Below, piece by piece: positions 35,259 through 45,067 of a DNA stretch of 64,000 nucleotides. Each line of letters opens with the position of its first letter. The first letter of the stretch is position 1. Where the stretch lies: NCBI RefSeq assembly GCF_050433505.1, contig NZ_JBNPXC010000002.1:682001-746000 (forward strand), given 5' to 3'. Source of the stretch: Methanobacterium_D oryzae. GTDB lineage: Archaea > Methanobacteriota > Methanobacteria > Methanobacteriales > Methanobacteriaceae. Position numbers and translations under genes: made by a program. The notes under the pieces are model-generated. The model made no database searches. It was not told the DNA's origin and worked only from the letters and a program-made list of their open reading frames with translations.

Positions 35259-37064
35259 TTATTTTCCTGTTTGGAACTTAAACCAGTAACCCTTAGCTAA
35301 ATTATTACCTGCACTATCTTTAACAGAATAGCCCGGTATGTAAACCTGATACCAAGTGTTAGCTGTTCGAGCGCTAGTTTTAATGTAAAGTGTGTTTCCT
35401 GATATTATTCTGCTTATTGGAATTAGTTTTCCTGTTTTAAGGTTTTTAACGTAGAATTTATTCCAGTTAAAGCTTGTTTTAATGTTTTTGCTGAATTTAA
35501 TAACTATAGTACTTGTCCTGGAGACTCCAGTAGCACCATTTTTTATACTAACTGAAGTTATTATTGGTCTTACTTTATCGATGGTGTACTTTTCAGTATA
35601 AACTGGAGATAAGTTACCTGTTAGATCCACTGCAATGAATTTTAAAGTAGTGGTTGAACTTATTAAAATAGGCCCTCCAGTGTACTTGGTACTGCTTGTT
35701 GTAGGGGTACTGCCGTTTAATGTGTAGTAAATTGTTCCTGCTTCACCCATATACAGCCTAACATTTTTATCGTAATTGTATAATCCGCCTTTAGAATTAG
35801 CATATGCAGTAGGAACTTTTTTATCAATAGTGTAAGTTCTTTCGGTTACATTTGAAATATTTCCAGTATAGTCAACTGCAATGAATTTTAAAGTAGTAGT
35901 TCCTTCCTTATTAAGACTTATTGGGCCGGTATAAAGATTACTGTTTGTTGTTGGTGTACTACCATCAGTAGTGTAGTATATTGTTGGATTAGAGTCTATA
36001 TTGTCAGTTGCACTTAGTTTAACTGTTAGATCCGTATTGTATGAACCGCTTGGTAAGTCTGCTGAAGGTACTGGTGCAACATTATCCATTTCGTAATTGT
36101 ACCATTCGTTGATTGTTAGTGTTTTAACTCCTGTTTGATTTATATATTCAATAATTGTCCTAAAAATATCTACAGTAACATCTTCAAGAATGATGGGATT
36201 ACCTGTAACAATATTATGTAATAGAAAAATAGCTGTGTTTTTGTGTGCTATTGAGTTATCAAGTTCGGATTGCCAGGCATTTGTTGGGGTGTCGCTTCTG
36301 AGGAGTATAATTGGAAGCTCTAAATAATTGGTATAGTCATTAGAGATAGTTCCCCAATTAACTGTTCGTGCGGTTTTTATTCCTAATTCACTACATACTT
36401 CTAACACCGTGTCATTGTACCCTCCATATGGATATGCAAGGTGATATGCGCCGTCTTGGAATCCATTGTTATTAAGCCAGTCTATAGCTGTTTGAATTTC
36501 TGTAGTTACTGCTTCTTTAGGTAATTCTGGTAGCAAAGCATGGCCCCATGAATGATTTGCAATTGTCCAACCTGCATTATGCAATGCAGTAAGTTGTGCT
36601 TGTGTTAAATATCCTGGTGCACCTACCCAACCAGGATTAATATATACTGTTCCTTTAATTCCATATTGTTCCATTATTGGATATGCAACTGTATATACCG
36701 ATTCAAACCCATCATCAAAGGTTATAATTATTTCAGGTGTTGGATCTGAAGTGTTTGGCATTGTTGATGCCATTAGAGTATTTTGTGTTGTTAAACTGTT
36801 TGTAGTTTGATCATTTGCTGCAGTTTGTGGATTGGCTTCTAATTGGTTGTCTTGTACATTATTTTCTGTAGAAGTTGTAATTGATGTATCAACTATTGGG
36901 TTGTCCTCTATAGAACTTGTTGTTATTTCTTCATTTACTGTAGTTTGTGGATTGGTGTTTAATTGAGTGTCTTGTATAGTATTTTGTTCTTCTGCTGTAG
37001 CAGTTCCACAAAAGGTGAATGCAATAGCGATGAAGAGTATAGCGAGTGTATATTTTCTCTTCAA
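35259..37064 (-). CDS. secreted polysaccharide deacetylase with CHB_HEX/Ig-like C-terminal modules
   Basis: 601 residues from a TTG at 37064 (AAGGAGGT upstream). Signal peptide KRKYTLAILFIAIAFTFCGT; a Thr/Asn-rich linker containing an imperfect tandem repeat (QLNTNPQTT, QLEANPQTA). Residues ~110-325 are a NodB domain: ITFDDGFESVYTVAYPIMEQ with the metal Asp pair, and ANHSWGHALLPELPK with the HxxxH zinc motif. Then two chitobiase C-terminal-like repeats (YYTTDGSTPTTNSNLYTGPI; YYTLNGSTPTTSSTKYTGGP) and an SbsA Ig-like module (ITSVSIKNGATGVSRTSTIV to YWFKFQTGK). Likely deacetylates a cell-wall or surface glycan. Confidence 0.9.
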   Translation of the reverse strand: MKRKYTLAILFIAIAFTFCGTATAEEQNTIQDTQLNTNPQTTVNEEITTSSIEDNPIVDTSITTSTENNVQDNQLEANPQTAANDQTTNSLTTQNTLMASTMPNTSDPTPEIIITFDDGFESVYTVAYPIMEQYGIKGTVYINPGWVGAPGYLTQAQLTALHNAGWTIANHSWGHALLPELPKEAVTTEIQTAIDWLNNNGFQDGAYHLAYPYGGYNDTVLEVCSELGIKTARTVNWGTISNDYTNYLELPIILLRSDTPTNAWQSELDNSIAHKNTAIFLLHNIVTGNPIILEDVTVDIFRTIIEYINQTGVKTLTINEWYNYEMDNVAPVPSADLPSGSYNTDLTVKLSATDNIDSNPTIYYTTDGSTPTTNSNLYTGPISLNKEGTTTLKFIAVDYTGNISNVTERTYTIDKKVPTAYANSKGGLYNYDKNVRLYMGEAGTIYYTLNGSTPTTSSTKYTGGPILISSTTTLKFIAVDLTGNLSPVYTEKYTIDKVRPIITSVSIKNGATGVSRTSTIVIKFSKNIKTSFNWNKFYVKNLKTGKLIPISRIISGNTLYIKTSARTANTWYQVYIPGYSVKDSAGNNLAKGYWFKFQTGK

Positions 37065-37221
37065 ATTTTTTTACCTCCTTTTATATAGATATGTTAATTA
37101 ATAATAATACTAATTAATTAACTAATATTATTATGTTATTACTAATATTTATACCTAATAAACTGGCATAATAAAAGGAATAAATGTTTTTTTAAATGTA
37201 AAAAAAAGGAAAAGTTTGTTA

Positions 37222-38817
37222 TTACTTTCCTGTTTGGAACTTAAACCAGTAACCAGAAGCTAAATTATTACCCGCACTGTCTTTTACTGAGTATCCTGGA
37301 ATATACACTTGATACCAAGTGTTAGCTGTTCGAGTGCTGGTTTTAATGTATAATGTGTTTCCTGAAATTGATCTACTTATTGGAATTAGTTTTCCTGTAG
37401 AAAGGTTTTTAACATACATTTTATTCCAGTTAAAACCTGTTTTAATGTTTTCACTGAATTTAATAACAATAGTACTGGTTCTTGAGACTCCAGTAGCCTG
37501 ATTCTTAATACTAACTGAAGTTATTGTTGGCCTCACCTTATCAATTGTATATTTTTCAGTATAAACAGGAGACAAGTTACCTGCAAGGTCAACTGCAATA
37601 AACTTCAAAGTAGTAGTTGAACTAATTAAAATAGGCCCTCCAGTATACTTGAAACTGCTTGTTGTAGGTGTAATACCGTTTAATGTATAGTAAATGGTTC
37701 CGGGTTCGCTCATGTACAGTCTAACATTTTTATCGTAACTGTATAACCCACCCTTAGAATTAGCATAAGCAGTAGGAGAGGTTTTATCCGGATTATTTGG
37801 ATCTGAAGTTAACCATGGAGAGTAGGTAGACTTACCTTTAGGACCATAAACAAATATTTGACCTGTAGTTGGGCCAGTAGATGAACCCCACCAGTTATTA
37901 GTCACATTCATGGTAGCATTATAAGGATATTCTTCGTGGGCTGCTAGATATATGTCATTTGGTTGTGCACCTGTTAAGTCTGGTAAGAACCAACTAGGAT
38001 CAGCATTTAAAATTTTGTTTCCTATAAACCTGTTATTATGTGCTTCTAAAATACTTTCATACAACATACTAACACTGAAAATAGCTCCGCCTTTAGTGCC
38101 TGCAATGTTATTTTCAAATGTACTGCCTGTGATTGTTGCTTCATAGTGATTAAAAATAGCCCCACCTTCATATTGTGCTGTGTTAGATGTAAAAGTACTG
38201 TCTGTAACTGTGAGGATTCCCATATTCATAATGGCTCCTCCCCATTCATTGTCAACGCCGCCAGAGAAAGTACTGTTTGCAACTGTTAAAACCCCTTCAT
38301 TAGCTATACCACTACCTTTATGGCCTTGATTCCCCATGAACTTAACGTTTTCAATGTCCAATGTTCCTTTATTATAGATAGCACCACCAAGATTGCTGTT
38401 ATCCCCAACAGGTGCATCGTTTTTAGCGTTTTTTATTGTTAAGTTCTTAATAGTAACGTAGGTATCATTTTCAATTATAAATACTCTACCTGAGTTTTGT
38501 GCATCGATTATGGTATTGTCTTTACCAGATCCAATGATTGTAACGTTTTTTGTGACAGTTATTTCTTTATTTCCTGTTCCAGTATAAGTTCCAGGCATAA
38601 TATTTACTGTTCCATCCTTACTTACTTGATTAATCCCGTATTGAATTGTTGCAAATGGATTGGTAATAGTTCCAGCACTGGGATCGTCAAGTCCCGTTTG
38701 ATTAACATATACCTCAGTTGCAGCACTAACCGTTGATACAGAAAATATTATAGCCATCATAGTAATTGCAGCTAGCAACACTATTTTTTCTTTTTGAAGT
38801 GCTTTATTTATTCTCAC
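37222..38817 (-). CDS. adhesin-like beta-helix surface protein with shared C-terminal module
   Basis: 531 residues from a GTG at 38817 (GGGTGAAT upstream). Signal peptide ends VSTVSAATEVY. Residues ~30-320 form a right-handed parallel beta-helix of the polymorphic-repeat type (GGAIYNKGTLDIENVKF, GGAIMNMGILTVTDSTF, GGAIFNHYEATITGSTF). The ~180-residue shared C-terminal module follows (DKTSPTAYANSKGGLYSYDK to YWFKFQTGK), nearly identical to that of the deacetylase next door. Such proteins in Methanobacteriales are thought to mediate adhesion. No transmembrane anchor. Confidence 0.85.
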   Translation of the reverse strand: MRINKALQKEKIVLLAAITMMAIIFSVSTVSAATEVYVNQTGLDDPSAGTITNPFATIQYGINQVSKDGTVNIMPGTYTGTGNKEITVTKNVTIIGSGKDNTIIDAQNSGRVFIIENDTYVTIKNLTIKNAKNDAPVGDNSNLGGAIYNKGTLDIENVKFMGNQGHKGSGIANEGVLTVANSTFSGGVDNEWGGAIMNMGILTVTDSTFTSNTAQYEGGAIFNHYEATITGSTFENNIAGTKGGAIFSVSMLYESILEAHNNRFIGNKILNADPSWFLPDLTGAQPNDIYLAAHEEYPYNATMNVTNNWWGSSTGPTTGQIFVYGPKGKSTYSPWLTSDPNNPDKTSPTAYANSKGGLYSYDKNVRLYMSEPGTIYYTLNGITPTTSSFKYTGGPILISSTTTLKFIAVDLAGNLSPVYTEKYTIDKVRPTITSVSIKNQATGVSRTSTIVIKFSENIKTGFNWNKMYVKNLSTGKLIPISRSISGNTLYIKTSTRTANTWYQVYIPGYSVKDSAGNNLASGYWFKFQTGK

Positions 38818-39246
38818 ATTTATTCACCCATACTTTTTTATAGGAAGATTTTGTTTTCTATAAGTTATTGACACGGTATTGATATTGTATTATATAATAT
38901 GGCTTTTTTGTAGAAATAAAGCAATATTAAGAGATTTTCTGTATATAATTGTTTTAAATTTATTACATTATTTAAAAATCTTCTTAATATTATTATAATA
39001 TTAACATATATTAATATTTTTTCTTTTTTGATTAATAATAATCCAAATTTAAAAATTCATGAATCTTTAAAAATTAATATACTAATATAATGGTTTAGAT
39101 CAATTAATTAAGTCTGAAAATCAGTTTTAAAAATTTAAATAGATATAAAACATAATTTTTCTATTAAATCAGTAATATAACTAATACAGTTCCTTTAATA
39201 AATATTTATATAAGATAAAAAGGAATTTAATATTCCATTATCAAAT

Positions 39247-39721
39247 GCAAGACAATATGGTAATTATAAGATCATTATTGAGATTAAAATTACGAATTTT
39301 CCGAATCTGGCATCAAAGAAACAGTGAATCATGGATTAAAAAAAGTAAAAGGAAGCGAAAATAGTGGAATCACTGTAAAAGGTAAATCATATAAAATTAG
39401 TACAATGGATCAATATTTTTTAGTGATTTTATCAAATTAAAAGTAATGAATATTCAACATTTTTTGTAAATAAAGATTCTGATAATAACTAAATATTGGG
39501 AAAAATGGAGATATGTTAACACTTGTAAAGTAGTACAAGGTTATAAAATATACGGATATTACAGTTGTTTCATGGCCGGATATGAAGTAATGGGCCAACA
39601 AGAGTTTATAGTCCAAAAACCTCTGTTAAAACATATACCGGAAGCGGTGATATTTATGGAGATTCTCCAAATATTGAAACATAGATATACTCTATTTAAA
39701 TCGAAAACAGGAAAATAATAA
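39247..39721 (+). pseudogene. chimeric secreted-protein relic
   Basis: No intact frame, but protein-like pieces appear in shifting frames: QYGNYKIIIEIKITNF, VKGSENSGITVKGKSYKIST, GYKIYGYYSCFMAGYEVMG and TRVYSPKTSVKTYTGSGDIY followed by GDSPNIET. The last two resemble the C-terminus of the lipoprotein at 55947 (YYVIYWPEMKVVG ... GGNIYGDWPNATSW). The relic ends (39693-39721) with DNA matching the last codons of the shared surface module (FKFKTGKY). It looks like a deletion joining two surface-protein genes. The surrounding gap 38818-39246 is AT-rich with nothing recognisable. Confidence 0.4.
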
Positions 39722-39769
39722 AACTTAGATTCTTGTTTTTTCTATTTATTTTGTTTTAATTTTGTATTT

Positions 39770-39882
39770 TTTGTTTAATATTTATTTTTAATATATAAAT
39801 ATTTCTATTTCGCTTTAATAGTAAATATTATTATTGTTCACAAAAAAAGAACTATTAATATAGCATAAAGGAGGGATCTTTA
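39770..39882 (+). promoter_or_regulatory. shared promoter-leader element, copy 1
   Basis: TTTAATATTTATTTTTAATATATAAATATTTCTATTTCG, then ATAGTAAATATTATTATTG, the hairpin GTTC-ACAAAAAAA-GAAC, and TATAGCATAAAGGAGGG before the start. TATA box near 39790-39800; a start ~25 bases on gives a ~65-base leader. Closely alike copies precede 42958, 46023 and 50837. Confidence 0.65.
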
Positions 39883-40875
39883 ATTAAAAAAAGTATAATA
39901 AGTATGCCAATATTGTTATTAGCATTGATTTTGTGTAGTACAGCTTCAGCCACGACAGTAGGTGAAGCTTTGGACAATACGAATTTAGTATGGACCAATG
40001 ATAGTTTTAGTGTTGATACTTCAAATTCTCATTATGGAGGATCATCATTATACAGTTTTGGTTATGGTGAAGTTTCAACTACTGTCAATGGAGCAGGAAC
40101 TTTAAAATTCTGGGCTGATGGTCACTTTTATTTTAGTGCATCAGATTATACATATGATTACCTTTTAGATGATAGTTGGACTCAATATGAATATCATTTT
40201 GGCCCGGGTCAACATAACCTAACTTGGTATAACACATACACATTCAATGGATATAGTTATACTTTCTGGGCTGCTCGACTTGACAAAGTAGAATGGATTC
40301 CTGATGATACAACCCCACCAACTGCTAGTGCAAATGTTAAAACTGGACTATTTAATTACAATAAAACAGTTTACCTCACAATGAACGAACCAGGAACCAT
40401 TTATTACACCAGGAATGGTAGTACTCCAAGTAAATCCAGTACTAAATATACAGGCCCGCTAATAATGTCTTCAACAACCACCTTGAAATTCATTGCGTAT
40501 GATTTAGCTGGTAATCCATCTCCAGTCTATACTGAAAAATATACAATTGATAAGGTAAGGCCAACAATAACATCAGTTAATATAAAGAATCTAGCAACAG
40601 GAATCTCCAGAACACCTACTATAACCGTTAAATTCAGTGAAAACATTAAACCAAGCATAAGCTGGGATAAATTCTATATTAAAAACCTTGCTACAGGAAA
40701 AACAGCCCCTATAACCAAAACAATATCTGGAAATACTTTAAACATCAAAACAACTACTCCACTAGCACCATATACTTGGTACCAGGTTTACATTCCAGGA
40801 TATTCAGTTAAGGATTATGCAGGTAATAATTTAGCTTCTGGTTACTGGTTTAAATTCAAAACAGGAAAATACTAA
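39883..40875 (+). CDS. secreted protein with shared C-terminal module, probable AUU start
   Basis: 330 residues if begun at ATT 39883, 8 bases after GGAGG. The only usual start, ATG 39904, lies 29 bases from the ribosome site and would remove the basic Lys-Lys n-region of the signal peptide (KKSIISMPILLLALILCSTA). Residues ~25-145 form a beta-sandwich (ALDNTNLVWTNDSFSVDTSN, SHYGGSSLYS, FWAARLDKVEWIPD) also present in 46023-47156. Then one CHB_HEX-like repeat (YYTRNGSTPSKSSTKYTGPL) and the SbsA-Ig-like module ending YWFKFKTGKY. Likely cell-surface. Confidence 0.75.
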   Translation: MKKSIISMPILLLALILCSTASATTVGEALDNTNLVWTNDSFSVDTSNSHYGGSSLYSFGYGEVSTTVNGAGTLKFWADGHFYFSASDYTYDYLLDDSWTQYEYHFGPGQHNLTWYNTYTFNGYSYTFWAARLDKVEWIPDDTTPPTASANVKTGLFNYNKTVYLTMNEPGTIYYTRNGSTPSKSSTKYTGPLIMSSTTTLKFIAYDLAGNPSPVYTEKYTIDKVRPTITSVNIKNLATGISRTPTITVKFSENIKPSISWDKFYIKNLATGKTAPITKTISGNTLNIKTTTPLAPYTWYQVYIPGYSVKDYAGNNLASGYWFKFKTGKY

Positions 40876-40904
40876 TTTTTACCCTTTTCTTTTTTTTCTT
40901 TTTG
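40876..40904 (+). terminator. oligo-T terminator
   Basis: TTTTTACCCTTTTC followed by runs of T begins directly at the stop codon, an archaeal-type intrinsic terminator. Confidence 0.5.
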
Positions 40905-41034
40905 CAATAAATTAGCTATATTTCTATTTTAACGATTTAATAAATTTTATATATACTTAATTTAATATTAAATTACAGTTGGGACATAATACATTACTAG
41001 ATTTAAGAAAAGCATACAAGGGGGATAAATTAAA

Positions 41035-42798
41035 TTGCAGAATAAACTAATTTTAGTTTTAACGGTGTCTGTATTCGTTTTAGTTTCATGTGGGGTTGTA
41101 TCCGCAACTGGATTGGCTGATTCTCCACAACCTAAATTTCAACATGATCTACAAAATACTGGCCAATCCCAATACAATGGCCCACAAACCAATACTACTA
41201 AATGGAAATACAATTTAAGTAACTCTGTAGGTGGATGGGATGTAGTGACAGATTCTGCCATAGATAATAATGGTACAATTTATATTGGAAGTTCAACCCA
41301 TTTATTTGCCTTTAATCCTAATGGTACCATAAAATGGCAGCTTAATTCAAGCGATGCCTTTGAAGGTTCTATTACGACAAATGTTGCCATTGGAAATAAT
41401 GATACAATATATTATGGAAGTGGAGACGGTAATTTTTATGCTTTAAATCCTAATGGTACCATAAAATGGAAATACAATGCTACTATGGCTTATGGTCCTA
41501 CTATTGGAACAGATGGTACTATATACATAGGAAAATTAAATGATATAAATTCGGGACATTATATTTTAACTGCTTTAAATCCTGATGGAACCACAAAATG
41601 GGACAATAATTTTTACTATTTTTCAAATCACTGTCCTGCAATAGATTCTAATGGAACAATATATATCGTTGATGATTTCTATCTTTATGCTTTGAATCCT
41701 GACAGAACTGAAAAATGGAATTATTATTTAGATAATCCTGGTGTTCCGTCTATTGGGTCTGATGGTACAATCTATCTGACAAGTTATACCATCTCAGGAT
41801 ATGATCTTGGATATAGCCAATTATATGCAATTAATCCTAATGGAACGCTAAAATGGACATATAACATTAATGCTAGAATAATTAGTTCTAATTCAGTAGC
41901 TATTGATAGAAATAACACTATTTATGTTAGAGGTTCTTATGAGGCTACTAATTACCAGGATAATGGTAGAGTTTATGCAATTAATCCTAATGGGACACTA
42001 AAATGGACATATACTACAAATGAAGGAATATTTAATTCTATTACGATTGGTTCTGATGGCAAGGTATATGTTCCTGCTGATGATAGTTTATATGCATTAA
42101 ATCCTAATGGAACACTTAAATGGAAGTCTACTATATTCTCAGAAAATTCTCCTGCTATTGGATCTGATGGTACATTGTACATAGTAGGACTAGAAAATTC
42201 ACGTAGTGGTGATCTTTGTTTGTTTGCTTTAAAGACAAAACTTACAGCCACAGCAAACGTTAAAACTGGATTATTTAATTATGATAAGACAGTTTACTTA
42301 ACAATGAACGTACCAGGAACTATTTACTATACTTTAAACGGTAGCACACCTACAGCAAGCAGCACTAAATATATTGGACCTATCAAAATAAGTTCAACAA
42401 CTACTTTGAAATTCTTTGCTATAGATAGTTCTGGTAATAAGTCCCCAATTTACACTGAAAAGTATACTATTGATAAAGTAAGGCCAAAAATAACCTCAGT
42501 TAGTATTAAAAATTTAGCTACAGGAGTTTCCCGGACAAGTACTATTGTTATTAAATTCAGCGAGAATATTAAATCCGGCTTAAACTGGAATAAATTCTAC
42601 ATTAAAAACTTAAGCACCGGAAAAACTGTTAGTATTAGTAAATGGATTTCAGGAAACACATTATACCTAAAAACAACTAATACAAGAGCAGCATACACTT
42701 GGTACCAGGTTTACATTCCAGGATACTCAGTAAAAGACAGTGCGGGTAATAATTTAGCTTCTGGGTACTGGTTTAAGTTCCAAACAGGGAAATATTAA
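41035..42798 (+). CDS. secreted PQQ-type beta-propeller protein with shared C-terminal module
   Basis: 587 residues from TTG 41035 (RBS AAGGGGG; an in-frame ATT lies two codons earlier). Signal peptide QNKLILVLTVSVFVLVSCGV. Residues ~55-400 hold eight or so PQQ-like blades, each 'G.DGTIYIG....LYALNPNGTLKWKY', with repeated ALNPNGTIKWKYN and IGSDGTIYLTSY units. Then the shared ~185-residue module (TANVKTGLFNYDKTVYLTMN ... YWFKFQTGKY). Propellers of this kind are structural or adhesive in archaeal surface proteins; no quinone-enzyme residues are evident. Confidence 0.85.
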   Translation: MQNKLILVLTVSVFVLVSCGVVSATGLADSPQPKFQHDLQNTGQSQYNGPQTNTTKWKYNLSNSVGGWDVVTDSAIDNNGTIYIGSSTHLFAFNPNGTIKWQLNSSDAFEGSITTNVAIGNNDTIYYGSGDGNFYALNPNGTIKWKYNATMAYGPTIGTDGTIYIGKLNDINSGHYILTALNPDGTTKWDNNFYYFSNHCPAIDSNGTIYIVDDFYLYALNPDRTEKWNYYLDNPGVPSIGSDGTIYLTSYTISGYDLGYSQLYAINPNGTLKWTYNINARIISSNSVAIDRNNTIYVRGSYEATNYQDNGRVYAINPNGTLKWTYTTNEGIFNSITIGSDGKVYVPADDSLYALNPNGTLKWKSTIFSENSPAIGSDGTLYIVGLENSRSGDLCLFALKTKLTATANVKTGLFNYDKTVYLTMNVPGTIYYTLNGSTPTASSTKYIGPIKISSTTTLKFFAIDSSGNKSPIYTEKYTIDKVRPKITSVSIKNLATGVSRTSTIVIKFSENIKSGLNWNKFYIKNLSTGKTVSISKWISGNTLYLKTTNTRAAYTWYQVYIPGYSVKDSAGNNLASGYWFKFQTGKY

Positions 42799-42805
42799 AA
42801 TCTTA

Positions 42806-42828
42806 ATTTCTTTTTTTTATTTTTATTT
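42806..42828 (+). terminator. oligo-T terminator
   Basis: AATTTCTTTTTTTTATTTTTATTT, eight bases after the stop at 42798. A near copy stands after the gene ending at 50671, so terminator and following promoter appear duplicated together. Confidence 0.45.
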
Positions 42829-42847
42829 CGTTCTAATTCTGTAATTT

Positions 42848-42957
42848 TTGTTTAATATTTATTTTTAGTATATAAGTTTTTCTATTTGTCTGTGATAGTA
42901 AATAATATCATCGTTCACGAAAATAGAACAATTAATTAGCATAAAGGAGGGGATATT
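42848..42957 (+). promoter_or_regulatory. shared promoter-leader element, copy 2
   Basis: TTTAATATTTATTTTTAGTATATAAG, TTTTTCTATTTG, GATAGTAAATAATATCATC, hairpin GTTC-ACGAAAATA-GAAC, then AATTAATTAGCATAAAGGAGG. The start codon TTG follows 7 bases after GGAGG. Confidence 0.7.
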
Positions 42958-43437
42958 TTGAAATTTGTAACGTCATTACTGGTTTTAGTTTTAGCATTGG
43001 GTATTATTGGAATATCAGGATGCACATCTGATGCTTTGAATTCCTCAGATTCTTCTAGTTCATCTGATGAATTGGAGTCAGATATTCTTAAAGCAGGTAA
43101 TATAAGTGATGCTGGGGCTCAGATTGTAATAAAATCTTCTGGATCTTGGGGTGGAACTTTTAAATACTATGTAAATGGTAGTGTTGAAACGAATGGAAAT
43201 ACTCAAACTATGTCTGGTGGAAGAGCTGAAAAGCGAGATGTATCCGGATCGGGTAATCAAGTTTATTCAATTATGGGAACCATCACTGGACTTCAAGTTG
43301 AAATATCTAAAGATGCACAAAATAATGGAGAACTAATTGTTGAAATATGGGAGAACGGAAAACTAGTTGAGACCAAAAAGACATCAACTTCAGATCCAGT
43401 GACTATAAGTATAGGGATAGATGTTCCAATGTTATAG
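42958..43437 (+). CDS. small lipoprotein
   Basis: 159 residues from TTG 42958. Signal peptide FVTSLLVLVLALGIIGISGC with lipobox GISGC at about residue 22, a Ser/Asp-rich linker (SSDSSSSSDELESD), then one beta-sandwich (VIKSSGSWGGTFKYYVNGSV, YSIMGTITGLQVEISKDAQN, VEIWENGKLVETKK). The fold suggests a small ligand- or protein-binding lipoprotein on the outer face of the membrane. Expressed from the shared leader. Confidence 0.7.
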   Translation: MKFVTSLLVLVLALGIIGISGCTSDALNSSDSSSSSDELESDILKAGNISDAGAQIVIKSSGSWGGTFKYYVNGSVETNGNTQTMSGGRAEKRDVSGSGNQVYSIMGTITGLQVEISKDAQNNGELIVEIWENGKLVETKKTSTSDPVTISIGIDVPML

Positions 43438-43639
43438 ATATCTAATTATTCTATTAAAAAAACCGTTAACCATATATTTTTTTTAAATATTTTAGAAATT
43501 GATTCAGAGAAATAAGTTTAAAAATAGAGTTAAGGTTTTTAATGTTCTTTCTAGATTAATATTGTATTTTTATCTTGATAAACCATCAATGATATTACTT
43601 AATCTGTTTTTTAGTTAAAATAAAAAAAATATTTGGTGT

Positions 43640-44218
43640 TTATCCACCAAGTTCAGTTACAATAGTCTCTAGGTGTCCTTTAGCTTCCTGCCGCAACGAT
43701 TCAAGCTCTTTATTTAAATTTATAAATTCTCTTAGATCATTGGCATATGCTTTACTGTCACCCTTTTTAATGTCGCTTGCTTGTTTATTTATATTAGCAA
43801 TTAATTCATCACCAATAATTAAAATTTCTTGATCATAAGTTAATCTAATTTCTTGTGCAACATCACCTTTTAAAATAAGATCATATCTTTGAGCCCTATC
43901 TCTGTTTTCAGTAAAATTCTGTTTAAGCTCTTCAAGTTCATCCATTTGAATTCCATTAGTCATATTCTCAGCCATTTCATTTCTTTGACTCTGGGACATT
44001 AACGAAAGAGCATCGTATTTTTCAATTAAATTAATAGTATTATTTAAATCTTTCAAATCAGACTCATTAATAAAAGGCTCAGATACACTATTTAATTCAT
44101 CTTTAAAAGTGTTTAAATCTTCAGGCATCATTACAGTAGTAGCATAGGCATAATAACTTACATATCCTCCTAGAAGTATAACCCCAACTATTAATAATGC
44201 TAGTATTTTTTTATTCAT
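43640..44218 (-). CDS. membrane-anchored coiled-coil protein
   Basis: 192 residues. N-terminal anchor (KKILALLIVGVILLGGYVSY); the rest is almost wholly helical and heptad-like (LKDLNNTINLIEKYDALSLM, MDELEELKQNFTENRDRAQ, FINLNKELESLRQEAKGHL). No family recognised. RBS GGGAGGTAAT; its upstream region on the minus strand is a divergent copy of the shared surface-gene leader. Confidence 0.65.
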   Translation of the reverse strand: MNKKILALLIVGVILLGGYVSYYAYATTVMMPEDLNTFKDELNSVSEPFINESDLKDLNNTINLIEKYDALSLMSQSQRNEMAENMTNGIQMDELEELKQNFTENRDRAQRYDLILKGDVAQEIRLTYDQEILIIGDELIANINKQASDIKKGDSKAYANDLREFINLNKELESLRQEAKGHLETIVTELGG

Positions 44219-44320
44219 GTATTACCTCCCTTATGCTATGATTTCTGTTTTTTTGAAGATAATAATATTAATTACTATTAAGGACGGATAGAAAGTTTTA
44301 TACCTATTATTTAGAAATAT
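44219..44320 (-). promoter_or_regulatory. shared promoter-leader element, divergent copy
   Basis: Read on the minus strand: GGTATAAAACTTTCTATCCG, then ATAGTAATTAATATTATTA, TCTTCAAAAAAACAGAAAT (weak hairpin), AGCATAAGGGAGGTAATAC and ATG. Order and spacing match the other copies. The rest of 44321-45067 holds little: a 56-codon frame and AT-rich sequence. Confidence 0.5.
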
Positions 44321-44668
44321 TATTAATGTTCTATTTATTTTGTTCATAATTTATTTTTCAAATGATTTAAAATAACTAATTTAACAGTTAATCAATAAGT
44401 TAATGTTTTAAGATTGTCTAAAAATTAAAAATTAATTTAAATCGTAGAAAAATGCCATACATAAACTTCATGCATCTAATTAGAGCTAATGAATAATTTG
44501 AATTAAGTTTTTTCTTCCAAGTATGAACGCAAAGAACGTTACAATTCTCCAAATAATTAAGAATAAAAATTTTTAATAAATCAGAAAAAATATAGTTTTA
44601 AAGGATTCATATATAATAATAATTTTTAAAGCGAATTATAAGCTTAATATTTATTATTTTAATGTATA

Positions 44669-44839
44669 ATGATTTATTATATTACAAAGAAATGTTTTAA
44701 AATACTTCCTGAAGGAATACAACGATTTAAAACAGAAAATAGTCACTTAGAAATATTTTTACAAAAAGAAGTAAGTAAGGATTTTCTGGATGCTAACCCC
44801 CTAAATTCCATTACTTCTCTATTTTTTAATGTTCGTTAA
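44669..44839 (+). CDS. possible small ORF or relic, 56 aa
   Basis: ATG 44669 to stop 44837-44839; product MIYYITKKCFKILPEGIQRF ... SKDFLDANPLNSITSLFFNV(R). No ribosome site and no family recognised. The DNA just upstream (TTTAATATTTATTATTTTAAT) is similar to 54240-54260, a decayed promoter region, so this may be a remnant. Confidence 0.15.
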   Translation: MIYYITKKCFKILPEGIQRFKTENSHLEIFLQKEVSKDFLDANPLNSITSLFFNVR

Positions 44840-45067
44840 TTTAGTACTAACTTAAATATTAGTTTTTTACAATTATTAAACAACTATTATTTTAATTGAA
44901 GAGTATAATCAGGGACTTAAAAATGGTTTATTTAGAAATACTAAAATTAAAGATTTCATGGATTCAACTAATGATAAAAGATGTTCTCGATCGGCTGCTT
45001 GTTATTGAATTGTGTAGATTAATAATAAATACTTCATAAAGATGTTTAAAAATGAAAAAGGGTCTAT

